DNA from: Ptychodera flava
Taxonomy: Eukaryota; Hemichordata; Enteropneusta; Ptychoderidae
Assembly: GCF_041260155.1 (NCBI RefSeq)
Contig: NC_091933.1
Span: 33,775,793-33,839,792 of the forward strand
Direction of reading: 5' to 3'
DNA length: 64,000 nucleotides
Positions 1 through 12,189 of the stretch are shown in pieces. The notes beneath the pieces were generated by a model. The model searched no databases, was not told the origin of the DNA, and saw only the letters and a program-made list of their open reading frames with translations. Position 1 is the stretch's first letter. Every line of letters starts with the position of its first letter. The translations under genes and the position numbers were made by a program.

Positions 1-572
1 TACTACAAACGAGTTCAGCAGTTCATGAATTCAACCGAGTGCCAGAACACAAGGGCCAAATTTGGATTTGTGGACACCCACTGCCACATTGACTACATGT
101 TCACCCGGTTAAACTACAAAGGCACGTTCACCAGGTTCATGCAGGAAAACCACTTCCCCGAAAACTTCAATGGCTGTGTGGCTGTTTTCTGTGACCCGGA
201 CGCCTTCTACACACAGATGTGGAAAGGCTTGCTGAAAGAGGACAAAGTGTGGGGAGCGTTTGGAATTCACCCCCACAGCTCCAACGGCTACAACGACATC
301 GTTGAAACCAGGATGAAAGAGGCTCTGCAGCATCCGAGGGCAGTGGCACTCGGAGAAATTGGCCTGGATTACTCCGATCACTGCCGTTGCGACAAAGTCA
401 CCCAGCACATGGTGTTTGAAAGGCAGCTGAGATTAGCCATTGAGCTTGGAAAACCGTTGGTTATCCATTCCAGACAAGCGGAAGATGATACGTGTGAAGT
501 TCTGAAAAGGGTGGTCCCCAGAGACTACAAGATTCACAGACACTGTTTTACTGGAACAGCTGAACAAGCCAG
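1..572 (+). CDS. TATDN2: TATDN2-like exon (5' boundary not visible)
   Basis: Open in frame 1 from the first base to a GTAATT donor at 573. It ends with two bases of an arginine codon. It holds four of the five metal-ligand motifs, that is most of the TIM barrel. Confidence 0.92.
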
Positions 573-1492
573 GTAATTTCTTAACCTACATTAACATGTT
601 TTGCTGTCAAATCAGAAGCCCTCTGTTAAACATTGTTTTCTCAAAATCCTGCCAATGATGTTGCTCTGAAGAAAAGTGTGCACTTGTAAACTAGTTAACC
701 ATAACACCAAGGTTGGAGCTTGTTCAATAGCTGTCAGCTGACGCAACATGTTTTATTAACATTCAGTTCTAATCAAAAAGTGTTTAGTGAGTCATAAAAA
801 GTGTAATTTCCAGATGATGACGTAAATGAATCTTAGTATTCTAGTCTTCATAAAAGTGGTAATATGATGCCTTCATTATATTTTTACATGATCTGCTTGT
901 TGTCAGGTTATTACCAGACTGTTCAATTATTGCACACTTAATTCACTTTGTAAGAGTACGGAATCACAGTTGACAGTAAGCATTACTGTCACACAGTTCA
1001 TGCTAAAGACACTATATAAGTATAATGGCATAGTCTAATTATGTCTGAACATAATATTGACATGAGTTGGCAGGGAAAAGACATACATGTAGTACTAAGT
1101 TGATGCGTTTTCTCTGTAGGCATATACTGTCAGAATTTCCCAACTCCTACATCGGTCTGACAGCCCTTGTCACCTATCAGTCTGCCAAACAAGTACACCA
1201 AACTGCCACTGAGATACCTTTGGATAGGATTCTATTGGAGACCGATGCACCGTTCTTCCTACCCCAGCAAATCAAAAAGGTATAGTATTTGGTCAAACAG
1301 CTGGATGATACCATTTACAAATCTTGAAAAAATGTAAGAGGCACTGATACTGCAATTAAAAGAACGCCTTTATAATCGTAGGGACTTGCAAGATGATCTG
1401 AACAGTAATACATCTGCCTGTATTTTGACTGTCTGCCAATATTTCACTAATTCTTGCATGCATCTAATGCTTGAAAAGAAACATCAGTTTGT

Positions 1493-1527
<35 letters not shown>

Positions 1528-2009
1528 TACAATGTATACTATTGGGCTAGTTTAAAGTATGCAAATCTCATGATGATAATTAATGTTTGCTAATATCATA
1601 TTTTGAGCTCAATACTGTCACATCAGTTGTAGTGATCATATATTTTCAGAAAGATGAAAATTAAGAGAGAATCGTTTTACATAAACAAAAGTGTAGGATT
1701 TCTCTTGAGTCATATTTTTATCAAAAACTCATCTTTGATCTAAAATGCTGTAAGACTACAGTAACAGCTAACTCATGAGACCAACAATTGCTCAATGAAA
1801 TGGCTCATATCTTTGGGACACGGTAAAGTCATGTTGCATTGTTTTATTTTTTCTCCCATTTTGTATATCAGACTGATCGGTCGTTGAGGTGGTCCAACCC
1901 GGGTATGGCTGCCTGCGTTGCACAGGGCATCGCTGAACTGAAAGGCATTACCCTGCACCAGGTACTGTCTACCACACGGAAGAATGCCAGGGACATGTAT
2001 GGCATCTGA
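1..2009 (+). CDS. TATDN2: TATDN2-like TatD family metal-dependent hydrolase, 3' part of gene (three exons, 5' end outside window)
   Basis: Three exons join in frame (1-572, 1120-1279, 1872-2009) to give 289 visible residues ending at a TGA. The reading frame is open from base 1, so the protein starts further left; an internal ATG at 25 is probably not the start because TATDN2 proteins carry a long N-terminal extension. TatD family metal ligands are all visible: the HxH in DTHCH (73-87), the glutamate of GEIGLDY (355), the histidine of VIHSR (466), the histidine of HRHCFTG (541) and the aspartate of ETDAP (1244). The family consists of TIM-barrel deoxyribonuclease-like hydrolases; the CDPxxF and VWGAFGIHPH context fits TATDN2 better than TATDN1 or TATDN3. 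Introns of 547 and 592 bp have GT-AG ends and compatible phases. The substrate cannot be told from sequence. Confidence 0.93.
1120..1279 (+). CDS. TATDN2: TATDN2-like exon
   Basis: It follows a TCTCTGTAG acceptor; its first base completes the split arginine codon, and it ends in phase 0 at AAG before GTATAG. It encodes HILSEFPNSYIGL through ETDAPFFLP, with the last catalytic aspartate at 1244-1246. Confidence 0.93.
1491..1529 (+). repeat. (TTTA)n microsatellite
   Basis: About nine and a half uninterrupted TTTA units inside the second visible intron of the TATDN2-like gene. Confidence 0.97.
1872..2009 (+). CDS. TATDN2: TATDN2-like terminal exon
   Basis: It follows TATATCAG, starts in phase 0 and runs 46 codons to TGA at 2007-2009. 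It encodes the C-terminal helix region (TDRSLRWSNPGMAACV, then TTRKNARDMYGI), which matches the end of TatD family proteins (asparagine-rich, hydrophobic tail helix). Confidence 0.92.
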   Translation, partial: TDRSLRWSNPGMAACVAQGIAELKGITLHQVLSTTRKNARDMYGI

Positions 2010-5000
2010 TCATGCACCGTCTAAACGCGGAGACCCTGCAGCTGTGAACACATGACCTGAAATTTCACACAATAGAAACCCTCCTTTGACCACATCAGTT
2101 GTTGTCACCCTTTCAAAATATTGTTTGGTCCTATGTGAACAATAAGGAAGACTATCACAATGTATGAGGGGAGTTAAAGTTACAGCGTATCATCCAATGT
2201 GTCATGCACTGTAACATTTAATTTCATAGTGACTGAAACATGCTTCAACCGTAAGTTGTCAAAGAAAGACTGTGCTTTGTAATCAAGAAACTCATATGTG
2301 AAGACGTGATTGTTGCCCTGTATCTCTCTCTCCTTTGATGTAATTCTGTCACATTCATATTACACCTCTTCAATGAAAGTAATCAGATTATTGATGGCTT
2401 GGATGAGCAAACACTCTTACATGTCTTTCTTTCCATTGAAAGTTATTCCAGTGAGGGCTTTGAGTTCAGAAACAGGGTTACTGTAAAGAAGAGGAAATTG
2501 TTTTACAATTCCTCTGTTGTTGTCTTTTTTCCTTCAGAGAGAGTCATATAAAGATATCTATGTCTGTAACAAAAAGGTGTTCATACTCCACTTTTGTAAG
2601 TAGAGTTACGGACAATCCTTGGGCATATGCACTCCTGACAAAAGAATAGTGAGGTGTTCAAACCAGTCTCAAAGCCAACTTTTCACTGTTCCAAAAAAAA
2701 ACTGTCGTAGTATCTGCTAGTTTAACTTTCTTTAGATGTGAACGTAATAACATCCAAGAAGTATTCATTGAAAACGGTTTTCCTGACAAGCAACTGAGAG
2801 CAAGATTTATTCAAAGGAATGATAAAAATGTACTGATACGGCAATTATGGCAACGCTGATGGACCCCGTGTTCTTTTTACTGTTGACACAGAAGTGTCTG
2901 TTGGCACCCATGTTTTTTGAGAGAGGATGAAATGAATGGAAAAATTTGCACAGGAAACACAAGCCATGGTATACAGCTATTAAAAAAATGACTTTGGCTT
3001 TAATGATCAAACAACATCTCTCATAGCAACACACTCAAGATAGAAAAGTTGTTCCTAGTCATAACTAGAGGGCATTGAAAGTTACAAGTTAGTAGTCAAA
3101 CATTAGGTTTTAAGAGCCTTAATTGGTACATGTATTAGTAGATAGTTTGTAATAGGCATTCTTAGTTATTATTTAGGATCTATTTAGATTACCATGCAGT
3201 AAGTTAGGTAGGAAGATATTTGTTAATGGTCTATGGTAGAATTTCAAGTAGAACTAAAACAAGATTGTTTGATCAGATATCGTAGAGAAATTATCATCAG
3301 TTTGATTTTTCCAACAAAAAAATTACCAAAGCAACTTGAGTCCTGGATTGGTAAAGCAAAACCATTGTACCCAGTACTGTAATTTAAACTATGATTCGAT
3401 GTGAGTTTGATAAAAAGTGATCAAATGTATGATTTTAGTTTATTATCCAATGTCATTATCATTACACATAGCAGTGATTTTGAGGTGAAAGGCATAGTGG
3501 AGAAATTATCATCATTTTAATTTTTCGACAAAAAAATTGCCAAAGAAACTTGAGTCATGCATTGTTAATGCAAAACCATTGTACTCTGCACTGTAAATGT
3601 AAACTATGATTCAATGTGAGTGTGATAAAAAAATGATCAAATCACTATGTATGGTTTTAGATTATCTACGGATGTCATTGTCATGACACATAGCAGCGAT
3701 TTTGAGGTATCTTCAGATGTGTATAGGCCAACATTGCCTAAAATCCAGATTTGCGGCATATCTTTGTTGTTCATTAGCTGTTATGTGATGTGGGCCTTCT
3801 TTGCATCCTTTTTTGAATTACACCATGAAATCCATGTTCCATGATCCATGTTCGTATCCTGTAACAACAGCTTATCAGTGTTTTAGGCTCACACTTAATG
3901 TTGTCGGGTAACTTGCAATGACGGTGATCCACAAATCAACTTTTGATGATGTCATCACAGGGCTTGTTTTCCATGCCAGTGACAGCTTAACCAATCGTCC
4001 ATGCCAGTTACACTTCTGCTGTCTCTCATTTGTTGATGATTTTATGGCTGATTGGTATTGCTTAGTCATGGATGAGCTGACAGGTATTTCAGCTGATTTG
4101 TGTTGCCAACTACAAGTTGACGTTTTGGCCCTCCAAAACCAAAGAAAAAGGCACTTCAATTGAACAGTCATCCTTTGACCTCAAATTAACAATTCAATAT
4201 TGTTCAATGTTGATTGTCAGTAACAATAAATTCATACAGATTGAAATCAGTAACCACTAGAAGGGGTATATGGATCAAGCTCACTCATTACACAGTTATG
4301 GATCACTAAGCACCGTGTTACAGACTACCAGCAATGGCCCTGAAGAACAGTCTATCTGTGTTGACACAATTCAACTGGGGGAGAGGGGGATTGACACCAA
4401 AACTAAGCAATTCCTTTTGTAGTACATCAGCTTTTATGATTGACTATCTCTTTACACAGAGGCAGCTGCTGGACCACAAGCTCTGTCAGTATGATCAAAT
4501 ATCACCAGCACTGAATGAGGAGTTCTGAGTTAAGAATTTTCGTCATTTCTTTCATCACAGATGAATGTAGTCTTGTCGATAGAGAACTGTAGAGAATGTC
4601 TGGAATTGACGCTCAGATTAGCAGTAACAAATGTTGACAGTTCGTGTTGGCGAATCAAGTGTAGCCAGCAATGGCAAGCAACGATAGTTTCCAGTCAGTG
4701 CTAGTGATCTTACAGTCACTTTTTCAGTATCAAGGATCCCATAGCTACTTGCTTTGTGATTCACTAGAGTGTTGGCGATCATAGCCATCTGCAAGTTCTA
4801 GTGTTCCACTACTACTAGTTTACCCGTGATCATCTGGCTACTTTTACACTGTGAGGGATTCTGGTGTTGCCTGCAATTGCTGGCTGTGACTCACTGATGA
4901 AATAACCAACACCAACTGTCAACATTACTACTATTTTTAGTGTTGAATCTGTGTTGTTGAAGCAGCCACTTGTGATCTGCAGCATACCCTACTATCAATA

Positions 5001-7596
5001 TGATATATTTGGATAACGTTTATTGCCAGTCTGTTCCAAAGGGTGAATGTTCAATCAAAGTGCCTTTTTGTTTGGTTATAAATAATGTGGAAATGTAGTG
5101 AAAATAGAGTGAAATCTTAAGCAACCTCCCCCTTGTGGATTGTGTACTCCGTAGTGATGTTATGCATGCTTGACAGAGATGTCATTGATAGAAAGTGTCC
5201 TTAGTAACACGTTTCTGTCCACCAGTTTCCGCAAAAGTGTTTATGTCACTGGTATATTCAGTTCAATCTTTGGTAATTACTCAAGGCAGACAATGTAAGG
5301 CTGACCTAACTTTTTTGTTTCCTAATGGTCAAATTTCAAAGACTTTTAGATGGTAGATGTATAGACAGTTTACAATGAACAAGTATAAGTTAGCCAATTT
5401 CCAATTTTCATAATTGATTTGCTTTCTATCAGTAGCAGGAGTAGATAATGGTAATTCACAATAATGCGATTTCATGTTTATGTATCATTCATTGTTTTTG
5501 TAACTAGCAAGAAATCAAATATTGTCATCATGATTGATTCCTAAACTCTTTACAATGACCTCCTTATTAATTGAACTTGGCCCATCTACTGTGAAAGGTT
5601 TAATTGCAGCAAATAAAAACCAATTCTGTGGAGGAACTATGATTTATTTGACATACTGTCAGGGCTAGAATTTTGATTCCATATCCGTTGGTTCCAAGAA
5701 AAATACTGATGTAAATCCGTCAACTTTGCAGTTTGATAATCCAGTATGCATTCTTTACAGAGTCATCTTTATTGCAGTATTTGTCATGTAGAGTCTGCCA
5801 GTGATGAACATTTGACCTAAGATCCTAAATTCGCTTGGCCATTGAATTAAAAACTTTTAGGAAAGAGGCTAGCACTTTTTGATGAATTTTGTGTAAGGGC
5901 TATGTTAAGAAAATTCTTTGTTTACCGTCGTTGGATTTTTGAAAAACTTTTCAACCAGCCAGGGAAAAAAACAAACGCCGACAAAAACACAAGTGCATTA
6001 ACATAAGCTTGTTTTTATATGGTTTCCTTTGGAAAAAAAAATATTGTTATTTGTAAAAAAATAACATTGTGTTTGTTTTCTTGATTTTGTCTGAAAACCT
6101 ACCAGCATGTGGATGGCAAACGAAGAATTTTATTTACAGCACCTAATCTGGGCATAATTGAAAGGTCAAAAGGTTCACCATTGGTATAACAGTAAGATGT
6201 TTAAAAAGAGACAATAGCATGATAGAAAGACAATACCACTACAAGGTACCAGTTTCTAGCAGTACTACGTTGATTAGTTTATTTTGGTGACTAGTACAGT
6301 CTAGCAGTGTGAATATTGTCACAAAATACGTCTTGTTTTGATAATGATTTGGTACATTTACCAGGCTTGTCTCATTTTCCATTTCATTACAAATTCCTGT
6401 GCCTTTTGAATTTTGTTGTACGATCTTAAGGGACTTGAATTTGACAAGTGCTTAAAAATGATATTAAGAGTACCATAGGTTCAATTTACTGTACTGTAAT
6501 TCTGTTACCAAATATGTTGAAATTTAATTGGAAAGTCTCCATCTGATTAATTCTTGGCAAGTTCTCATGATAATTAGTACTACACAAGAGTCATCTGGTT
6601 GTTTCATTTTGGTCCAGCGAGACTTTGGAAAGTTCAATAAATGATGTCACCCAAACAAAGGGGTAAACCCTGAACAAGTGTCATCTGAGTTTCGTATTTT
6701 GCTCAATCAGTCATGAACTTGACGTTTTTAAGCATTTATATTACACAACATTAGATAATTATCAGACTGGTGTGATAAAGGATTGTAGGCAATCACAAAG
6801 GGATTAGTTAGCAGACCAAGGGAGAGGATATATTCATATCAACCCTTGAGCGCCAAAGTCAATATTTGCTGCCTTTGTAAAATATACCCCAGTCGTTTTT
6901 TTTTTCAGATTTTTGCCAAAATTTTGATAAGAAATTGTAGCCAATAAAATGTGATTTCCATTTGGTCCAAAATTCTCAAAAAATTACAGAAAAATTCATT
7001 AAAATTCGTAAAATATTGCACAATAATTTTGGTGGGAAAAATCACAGCATTTAAAGGGTTAATGTTGGCTCAGATATTAAAATACAAAAAAATGCAAGCA
7101 AATAAACGTGTAGTTCACGTCTAGTTCAAAGAAATTACTCAGCAGATGTTCTCTCAAACTAGGAAGTTGGTGGTAGGTTTCATCAAAGTCTGCTGCCTGG
7201 TTTTAATATCATGTTGATCAAATCTGTCTGTCATGACGGGAGGTCAAACCCAGCTTTATTGTGTACACAACTTTGGTGTATTTGAGAACTGCCATGCCAT
7301 TCACTAATTGTTTTGGAATTGACTCTTAGATCCTGAGAGGGAGTGTTTAAAAAAAGGGAGAGGATTCTGCAAAACGAAAAGTAAATGCTTTTTTTTCAAT
7401 ATTCACTGACAGTTGATTAAAAAAGTGACTTGTAAATTTAGGGTGGGAAAAGTACATGCTGTACAATAACTAAAAAGTCAAATTTTTTGCGTTGTGTCTG
7501 ATTTCTGACTACGCCTCTCACATGGTCTGATAGTGCATCACCTAGCACTACATCTTTGAGATGCTATGCATTATGTTGTCATGTCTTCAACTACTC
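2010..7596. other. TATDN2-like 3' untranslated region and gene-poor spacer
   Basis: No supported gene. The 3' untranslated region starts here but its end is unclear: AATAAA occurs at 4225-4230 and 5612-5617, neither with other support. Short open frames at 3647-3844, 3875-4171 and 4334-4528 have no recognisable domain. The only clear structure is the duplication at 3282-3708. Confidence 0.6.
3282..3708 (+). repeat. Tandem duplication, unit about 215 bp, two diverged copies
   Basis: Copy 1 (3282-3486) and copy 2 (3497-3708) align along their length, starting near GAGAAATTATCATCA and ending at GATTTTGAGGT, with many scattered substitutions. It is an old local duplication, non-coding. Confidence 0.85.
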
Positions 7597-9066
7597 TTTT
7601 TTTTTGAAAAAGATAAATTTATTCCAACAAAACGGCGAATAAAACAAATCTACATAACTGTGAATGTGTAAAGCGAAGGAACAAAGTTAAGCAACATGTC
7701 AGAAAAAATTAGACCTTTTAATTAAAAGAAGAGCGAGAGAAATATCAAAAATAAAAACAAAATATCATATAAATGTGTTCAGGATGCATCCTTCTCCTTC
7801 AAGTCTTACAAGGCTCGGAAACTTTGTGATAAAATCTTCAGCTTTGTTCATCATCTTATAAAGGAAATGAAGTGCTGTAAAGACAATGGCCAACAGTATG
7901 TCACCAGGTTCTGATGGCCAATCAGTAAAATTCTACAAATGCTTCTAGCATAGTTAAGGCTCTGACCTTACTGAAACATTTAACGCTTTCTTTAATTCAG
8001 GGGAAGTGACAAACAGCCAGACATTTGGTTTAGTTTCTTTGCTATGTGAAAAGGGAGATGAGGTTGACTGAAACAATTCGAGACCAGTAAAAGTCTCCTC
8101 AATGTGAACTATAAGATTCTTGCAAAAGTAATAGGTAATAGGGTGCGGAAGGCAATTGGCAAAATATGCAACCCAGATCAGCATGGTTACACCCCGGACG
8201 GGAGATAGATGATAATATTTTTTTCACCAGAGATATTATTGAATGCGTTAAAATAACCAATAAACCTCTTATTGTCATCAGTCTAGACCAAACGAAAGCT
8301 TTTGACAGGCTAAATAGAGGTTTCCTTTTTCAAGTCAACTTTGGCACTGACTTCAAGTTGATAAAAGTTCTTTATAGCAATACTTCATGTAAAATAAAAT
8401 GCAATGGCTTTCTTTCTCGCAGTATTCAACTTCATAAGGGTGTGAGACAAGGGTGCCCCTTATCACCATTACTGTATATTATGGAAGCCGAAAATATTTG
8501 TATAGATGACAGCATAGCAGGTTTCATGCTACCAGACGAACAAGACGAAAAAAATCAAGAGTTATGCAGATGATACAACTTTGTATTTGATAAACGTAGA
8601 AAGCCTTTCAAAATCTTTGAAGATGTTCAACAAATATGAAAAAGCAACAGGTGCGAAGCTGAACAAGAAGAAATCCAAAGGTTTATGGGCTGGGAGTTTT
8701 ATAAACCGCACTGATTCAGAGGAAGGGATCGATTTTTCTGACAAGGTCTTGAAGATCTTGGGAGTTGGGTTTTGAAACGACAACACAACTACAGAAAACT
8801 GGAAGAAGTGATAGAAAAATGTACAAATTGCCTTCAGATCTGGAATACTAGAAATCTGTCCTGTAAAGGCAGGGCAATAATAGCTAATATGCTCAGTGCT
8901 GTATCCAAATTGTAGTACATGGAATCATTTGACCATGTACCTAAAGAAATACACAGTTAGGGATATTAGAAATTAAACTACTCTTGATGGGATTAAAGTT
9001 AATCTCCGATCCTATGTTACGTTATTGAAACGCTATTTTTCGTCATGGATGAATTACATTGTTTTA
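7597..9066. mobile_element. L1/Tx1-type LINE fragment with its 3' end inverted relative to the rest
   Basis: The left part (7597 to about 7875) is the LINE 3' end in minus orientation: a T-run followed by sequence that matches the 3' end of the second LINE copy at 38,062-38,300 in the same orientation. The right part (about 7876-9066) is in plus orientation and runs from upstream of the reverse transcriptase through its active site to the C-terminal region, stopping where the inverted left part begins in element coordinates. A deletion near 8948 removes about 1.2 kb of the post-RT region relative to the second copy. The layout is what L1 biologists call a 5' inversion (twin priming). No convincing target duplication was found. 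Confidence 0.8.
7876..8775 (+). pseudogene. LINE reverse transcriptase remnant
   Basis: Frameshifted and stop-containing L1/Tx1-like reverse transcriptase. Visible pieces in order: a degraded SPGSDG motif near 7900, SLDQTKAFDRLN (motif A aspartates, near 8281), GVRQGCPLSPLLYI (near 8438), the catalytic YADDTT (about 8560-8580, in a shifted frame) and the downstream KATGAKLNKKKSKGLW block (8640-8690). The longest open piece is 8166-8573. It cannot make a working enzyme. Confidence 0.9.
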
Positions 9067-9251
9067 AACTACCGATGTCATGATTGCTCGTGTAGCGCCC
9101 TCCAGCGGTGGCTCTATCGTAATTTGGTGTCCGACAAATGAAGTAACACATGAGGGAATTCACTCGGATCATTGGTATTGATCGTCACTGAGAAAAAATT
9201 TAATCAAATTACACCAATATAAGGTCGATATCATCACAAACTTACGTTGTA

Positions 9252-9445
9252 CTAGCTGTGGGCCCATAGCTGCGGTGTTTTCAGACGGGATTCCTCCCTT
9301 TATGGGCTGATTTTGATTCTGAAAACACCACAGCTATGGACCCACGGCTAGTTGTGGTGGAGGCGATAAGAGTCGTATAAGTCAAAATCAGCCCGTAAAA
9401 GGCAGGAATACCGTCTGATACCATCACAGCTATTGGCCCACAGTA
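9252..9445. repeat. Foldback repeat with nested inverted arms
   Basis: Arm 9252-9316 is the imperfect reverse complement of 9382-9445. In addition 9252-9284 is the reverse complement of 9319-9351, so the segment can fold in two alternative ways. Shared core words are AGCTGTGGGCCCATAGC and GGGCTGATTTTGA. Non-coding; MITE-like. No target duplication identified. Confidence 0.8.
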
Positions 9446-9539
9446 AGGCGTTATCAGTCATAACAGAAGTGTAAAAGAATTAATTTAAGATTATAAATGC
9501 TATTGTTAAAAAATTAAAGTGTATCTCATTATTATATAC

Positions 9540-9762
9540 TTGCAAAATACCAAACTGCACTCGAATCCCGAATGATCAGTATTTGTGCCAAATTCACATA
9601 GTTGTAGTACATCCCCCTTATTAATATATTTATGCTTATGCATACTGTTGATACAAATTTAGTATTTCTGTCATTGTTGTACACTTGCAAAAGTATCCAA
9701 CTGCACTCGAATCCTGAATGATGATCAGTATTTATGCCAAATTCACCCAGTTGTAGTAGAGA
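9540..9762 (+). repeat. Direct duplication, about 75-bp unit, offset 147 bp
   Basis: The block at 9540-9611 recurs at 9686-9762 (shared words ACTGCACTCGAATCC and GCCAAATTCAC). Non-coding. The surrounding 9450-10,480 shows no gene; 9885-9950 is a GC-rich stretch with short self-complementary words but no tRNA or known RNA fold. Confidence 0.75.
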
Positions 9763-10477
9763 CCCTCAGAAATAAGGTATAGCTGTAGCATTGCACAGTA
9801 ATGCGGTTACAGTACTACCCCGACAGTCTCTCTAAACAGTCAGAGAGAGAGAGAAAAAAAAAATAGTCGAGAAACTCAATTCTAGCTCGCAGCTGCGCCG
9901 CTCGTGGCGCACTTGGTGCGCTGATCAAGCGCCGACGCAGTTCGTGGTCTGGCATGAGAGACTACTTTATTTGTTGCGAGTGATTTCAATCAACGCTTTA
10001 ATCAACGCTATTGCAATACGTGTATTTAAAGTTTTCTCAGAAACCCACAGTATTTAACGTGCATATGTAATCGTGTTCTTTTTTTTTAATCCAATAAACG
10101 TATGAGATGCATAGTTCGTTTCTGTAGTATTTCACTTTACGCAAGCACTCTCCAGCCCAACTTTTTACTGAGTTTGCCAATCGCCATAAGGGCTAGCGAA
10201 ACAGCCAATTTCCAGATCAAATGTCGCACAAAATGCGTTTTTTAAAGCAAACATACTATTATAAGATATCTGGACAAATTTTAGTTATAAGAGGGAAAGA
10301 AAACGATATTCGTCAGCCCTCCTCCACCTAGTATTCACCCCCGAAAAATCCAAGCCAACCATCTCCCCATTATAAAAGCCCCCTAGGTTTTCACGGCATG
10401 ATTTTACACTTGTTTTGAAGTTCAGGCGTGACTTTGATTATCAACACTAATAATGCAGCGCGTACACACATAGACAG

Positions 10478-11482
10478 TTGGGGAGCCTTCAGAAATTACA
10501 AGGGGATGGGCCGGGGAATTCCGTGCGCCCCTGTACTGTAAAATGTGACCCTCCCCCTTGTCCGACATTCTAAAACTTGACCCCATGAATAACTGTATCG
10601 CTAATTTAAATAAAAATTTGTTTAATTGTTATGAAGGTTAGAGACAGAAATTACAGGGGGTAGGGCTGGCGTTTTGGGAGGGAGGGTCACAATTTATCAC
10701 GCAAGCATTTTTTAAGGGTCATATATTTGCATGGAGGGTCACCATATTTTGCGCAACTAAAAAGAAGGCAAGATGTGGCTGATATAGTGCTTCACCCAAA
10801 AATATCAAATCATAATACATGGGAATCTATCAGGCAAATTATTGACAATTCCCCCACAAAACAAGCTATATCTGTACATTTATATATGTTTGATAAATAT
10901 GTGAATGTACTTTGCTTGAAGTGGGAAGTAAAATGTGCATGTGTGTACAAAAATTTGGATTTTTGAATATCGAATTTCACCGAAAATGTTGATTCACTAT
11001 ATAAAGCAGTATATAAGGAAACTATGAATAATTTTTTTTCAAATACAAAACTAGGTAAATCTGTGTATTTATGTACTCTTGATTATTGATATCGATATAC
11101 TTGATTGGACTAGGGTGGTTATAAAGTGGATATGTTTGCAAGAAATTGGATTTTGGAATTCCACCGAAATGTTGATTCACTATACATATTAGTCTATTAA
11201 ACAACTATGAACAATTTTTTTCCGATATAAGACATAAAACTAGCAATATCTGTGCATTTCTAGACGTTTAACGTAGGATACCACTGCATCTTCTCTACTT
11301 GTGAAGTTTGTCGATAATGTGTACCGGTATGTATTTAAAAAATCAAGGTATTTCATCGGTGATTTCCTCTTCAGGAAATATCACATGGAAGTGACCCTCC
11401 CTAAAGATAGATTTATGAAAAATGACCTCCCTTGGACAGTTTCTAACTAAGACTCCAGTTGTAATTACTGAAGGCTCCCTTA
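10478..11482. mobile_element. Non-autonomous Harbinger-like element, 999 bp
   Basis: Terminal inverted repeats are seen at 10,481 (GGGAGCCTTCAGAAATTACA) and, reversed, ending at 11,479 (GGGAGCCTTCAGTAATTACA on the minus strand). Flanking trinucleotides are TTG on the left and TTA on the right, consistent with a decayed 3-bp TTA duplication as in PIF/Harbinger elements. Internal parts (about 10,770-10,900 and 10,950-11,200) are related to the sequences flanking the THAP transposase at 46,845-46,990 and 49,290-49,380, so it looks like a derivative that lost the coding region. No open transposase frame remains. Confidence 0.75.
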
Positions 11483-12140
11483 TTGTTGATAAGCTGAGTA
11501 CTGGGTATTCAACACGCCGTAAGAAGTACACCTAAAAATCTGCTGACGTATGTGACAGAACCCTGATATATCAAAAGTTACTGTTACTTCAGTGGCCTTA
11601 GAGCGAACAGCTTTGTTAGCTTTCTTTGTGTGATACCCAAGGCCATCGTAAGACACAAACAATCTAAACATGCTAAAGGAAAGTTCGAATGAATAGTGTC
11701 TACGTCATTTTACAGTAAAGAGTTGGTATACTCGCAGTTACCTTGCCTCCTAAAAATTGGGCTCAGCAATACATGCAAGATGCATGCTTGCTGTTCAGTC
11801 ATAGCTATACTTTTTACACTTTGTGGCATTTTGGTCGTCTCTTAGACTAGCTGTCAATGTAGTAAGCGTGGAGTAAGAAATACACAGACGATTGAACCGA
11901 TCGCACAACAAGCTAAAAGTTATGTGTGCGGCTGTATGGTCACCGACATTTGTCGCTATAGACTTGCCTTGTCTCTCATGGACTCCACAAGTATTTCCAC
12001 GGGGAGCTCAGGAATCTTGTTGTTGTTATTGTAGTTTATGTTTATATTAGTCGTGCTGTTGCTGTTGTTGTTGACCAATAAAATTTAACGAACATAACTA
12101 TTGTGTCATTGTTTCAAACGTACAATACAACTCTTACTTA

Positions 12141-12189
12141 CCCCCCCCCCACACACACACACATACGCACACACACACACATATATATG
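12141..12189 (+). repeat. C-run followed by (AC)n and (AT)n microsatellite
   Basis: Ten C, then AC repeats with one interruption, then a short AT tail. Confidence 0.97.

Noticed and set aside
109..408. Minus-strand frames of 60-99 aa over the TATDN2-like exon
   Set aside because: Shadows of the coding exon on the opposite strand.
3875..4171. Overlapping 98-aa minus and 81-aa plus open frames
   Set aside because: Mirror frames over the same sequence without domain, start context or splice signals.
9885..9950. Possible tRNA or small RNA in the GC-rich stretch
   Set aside because: No cloverleaf arms, anticodon loop or internal promoter boxes could be laid out.
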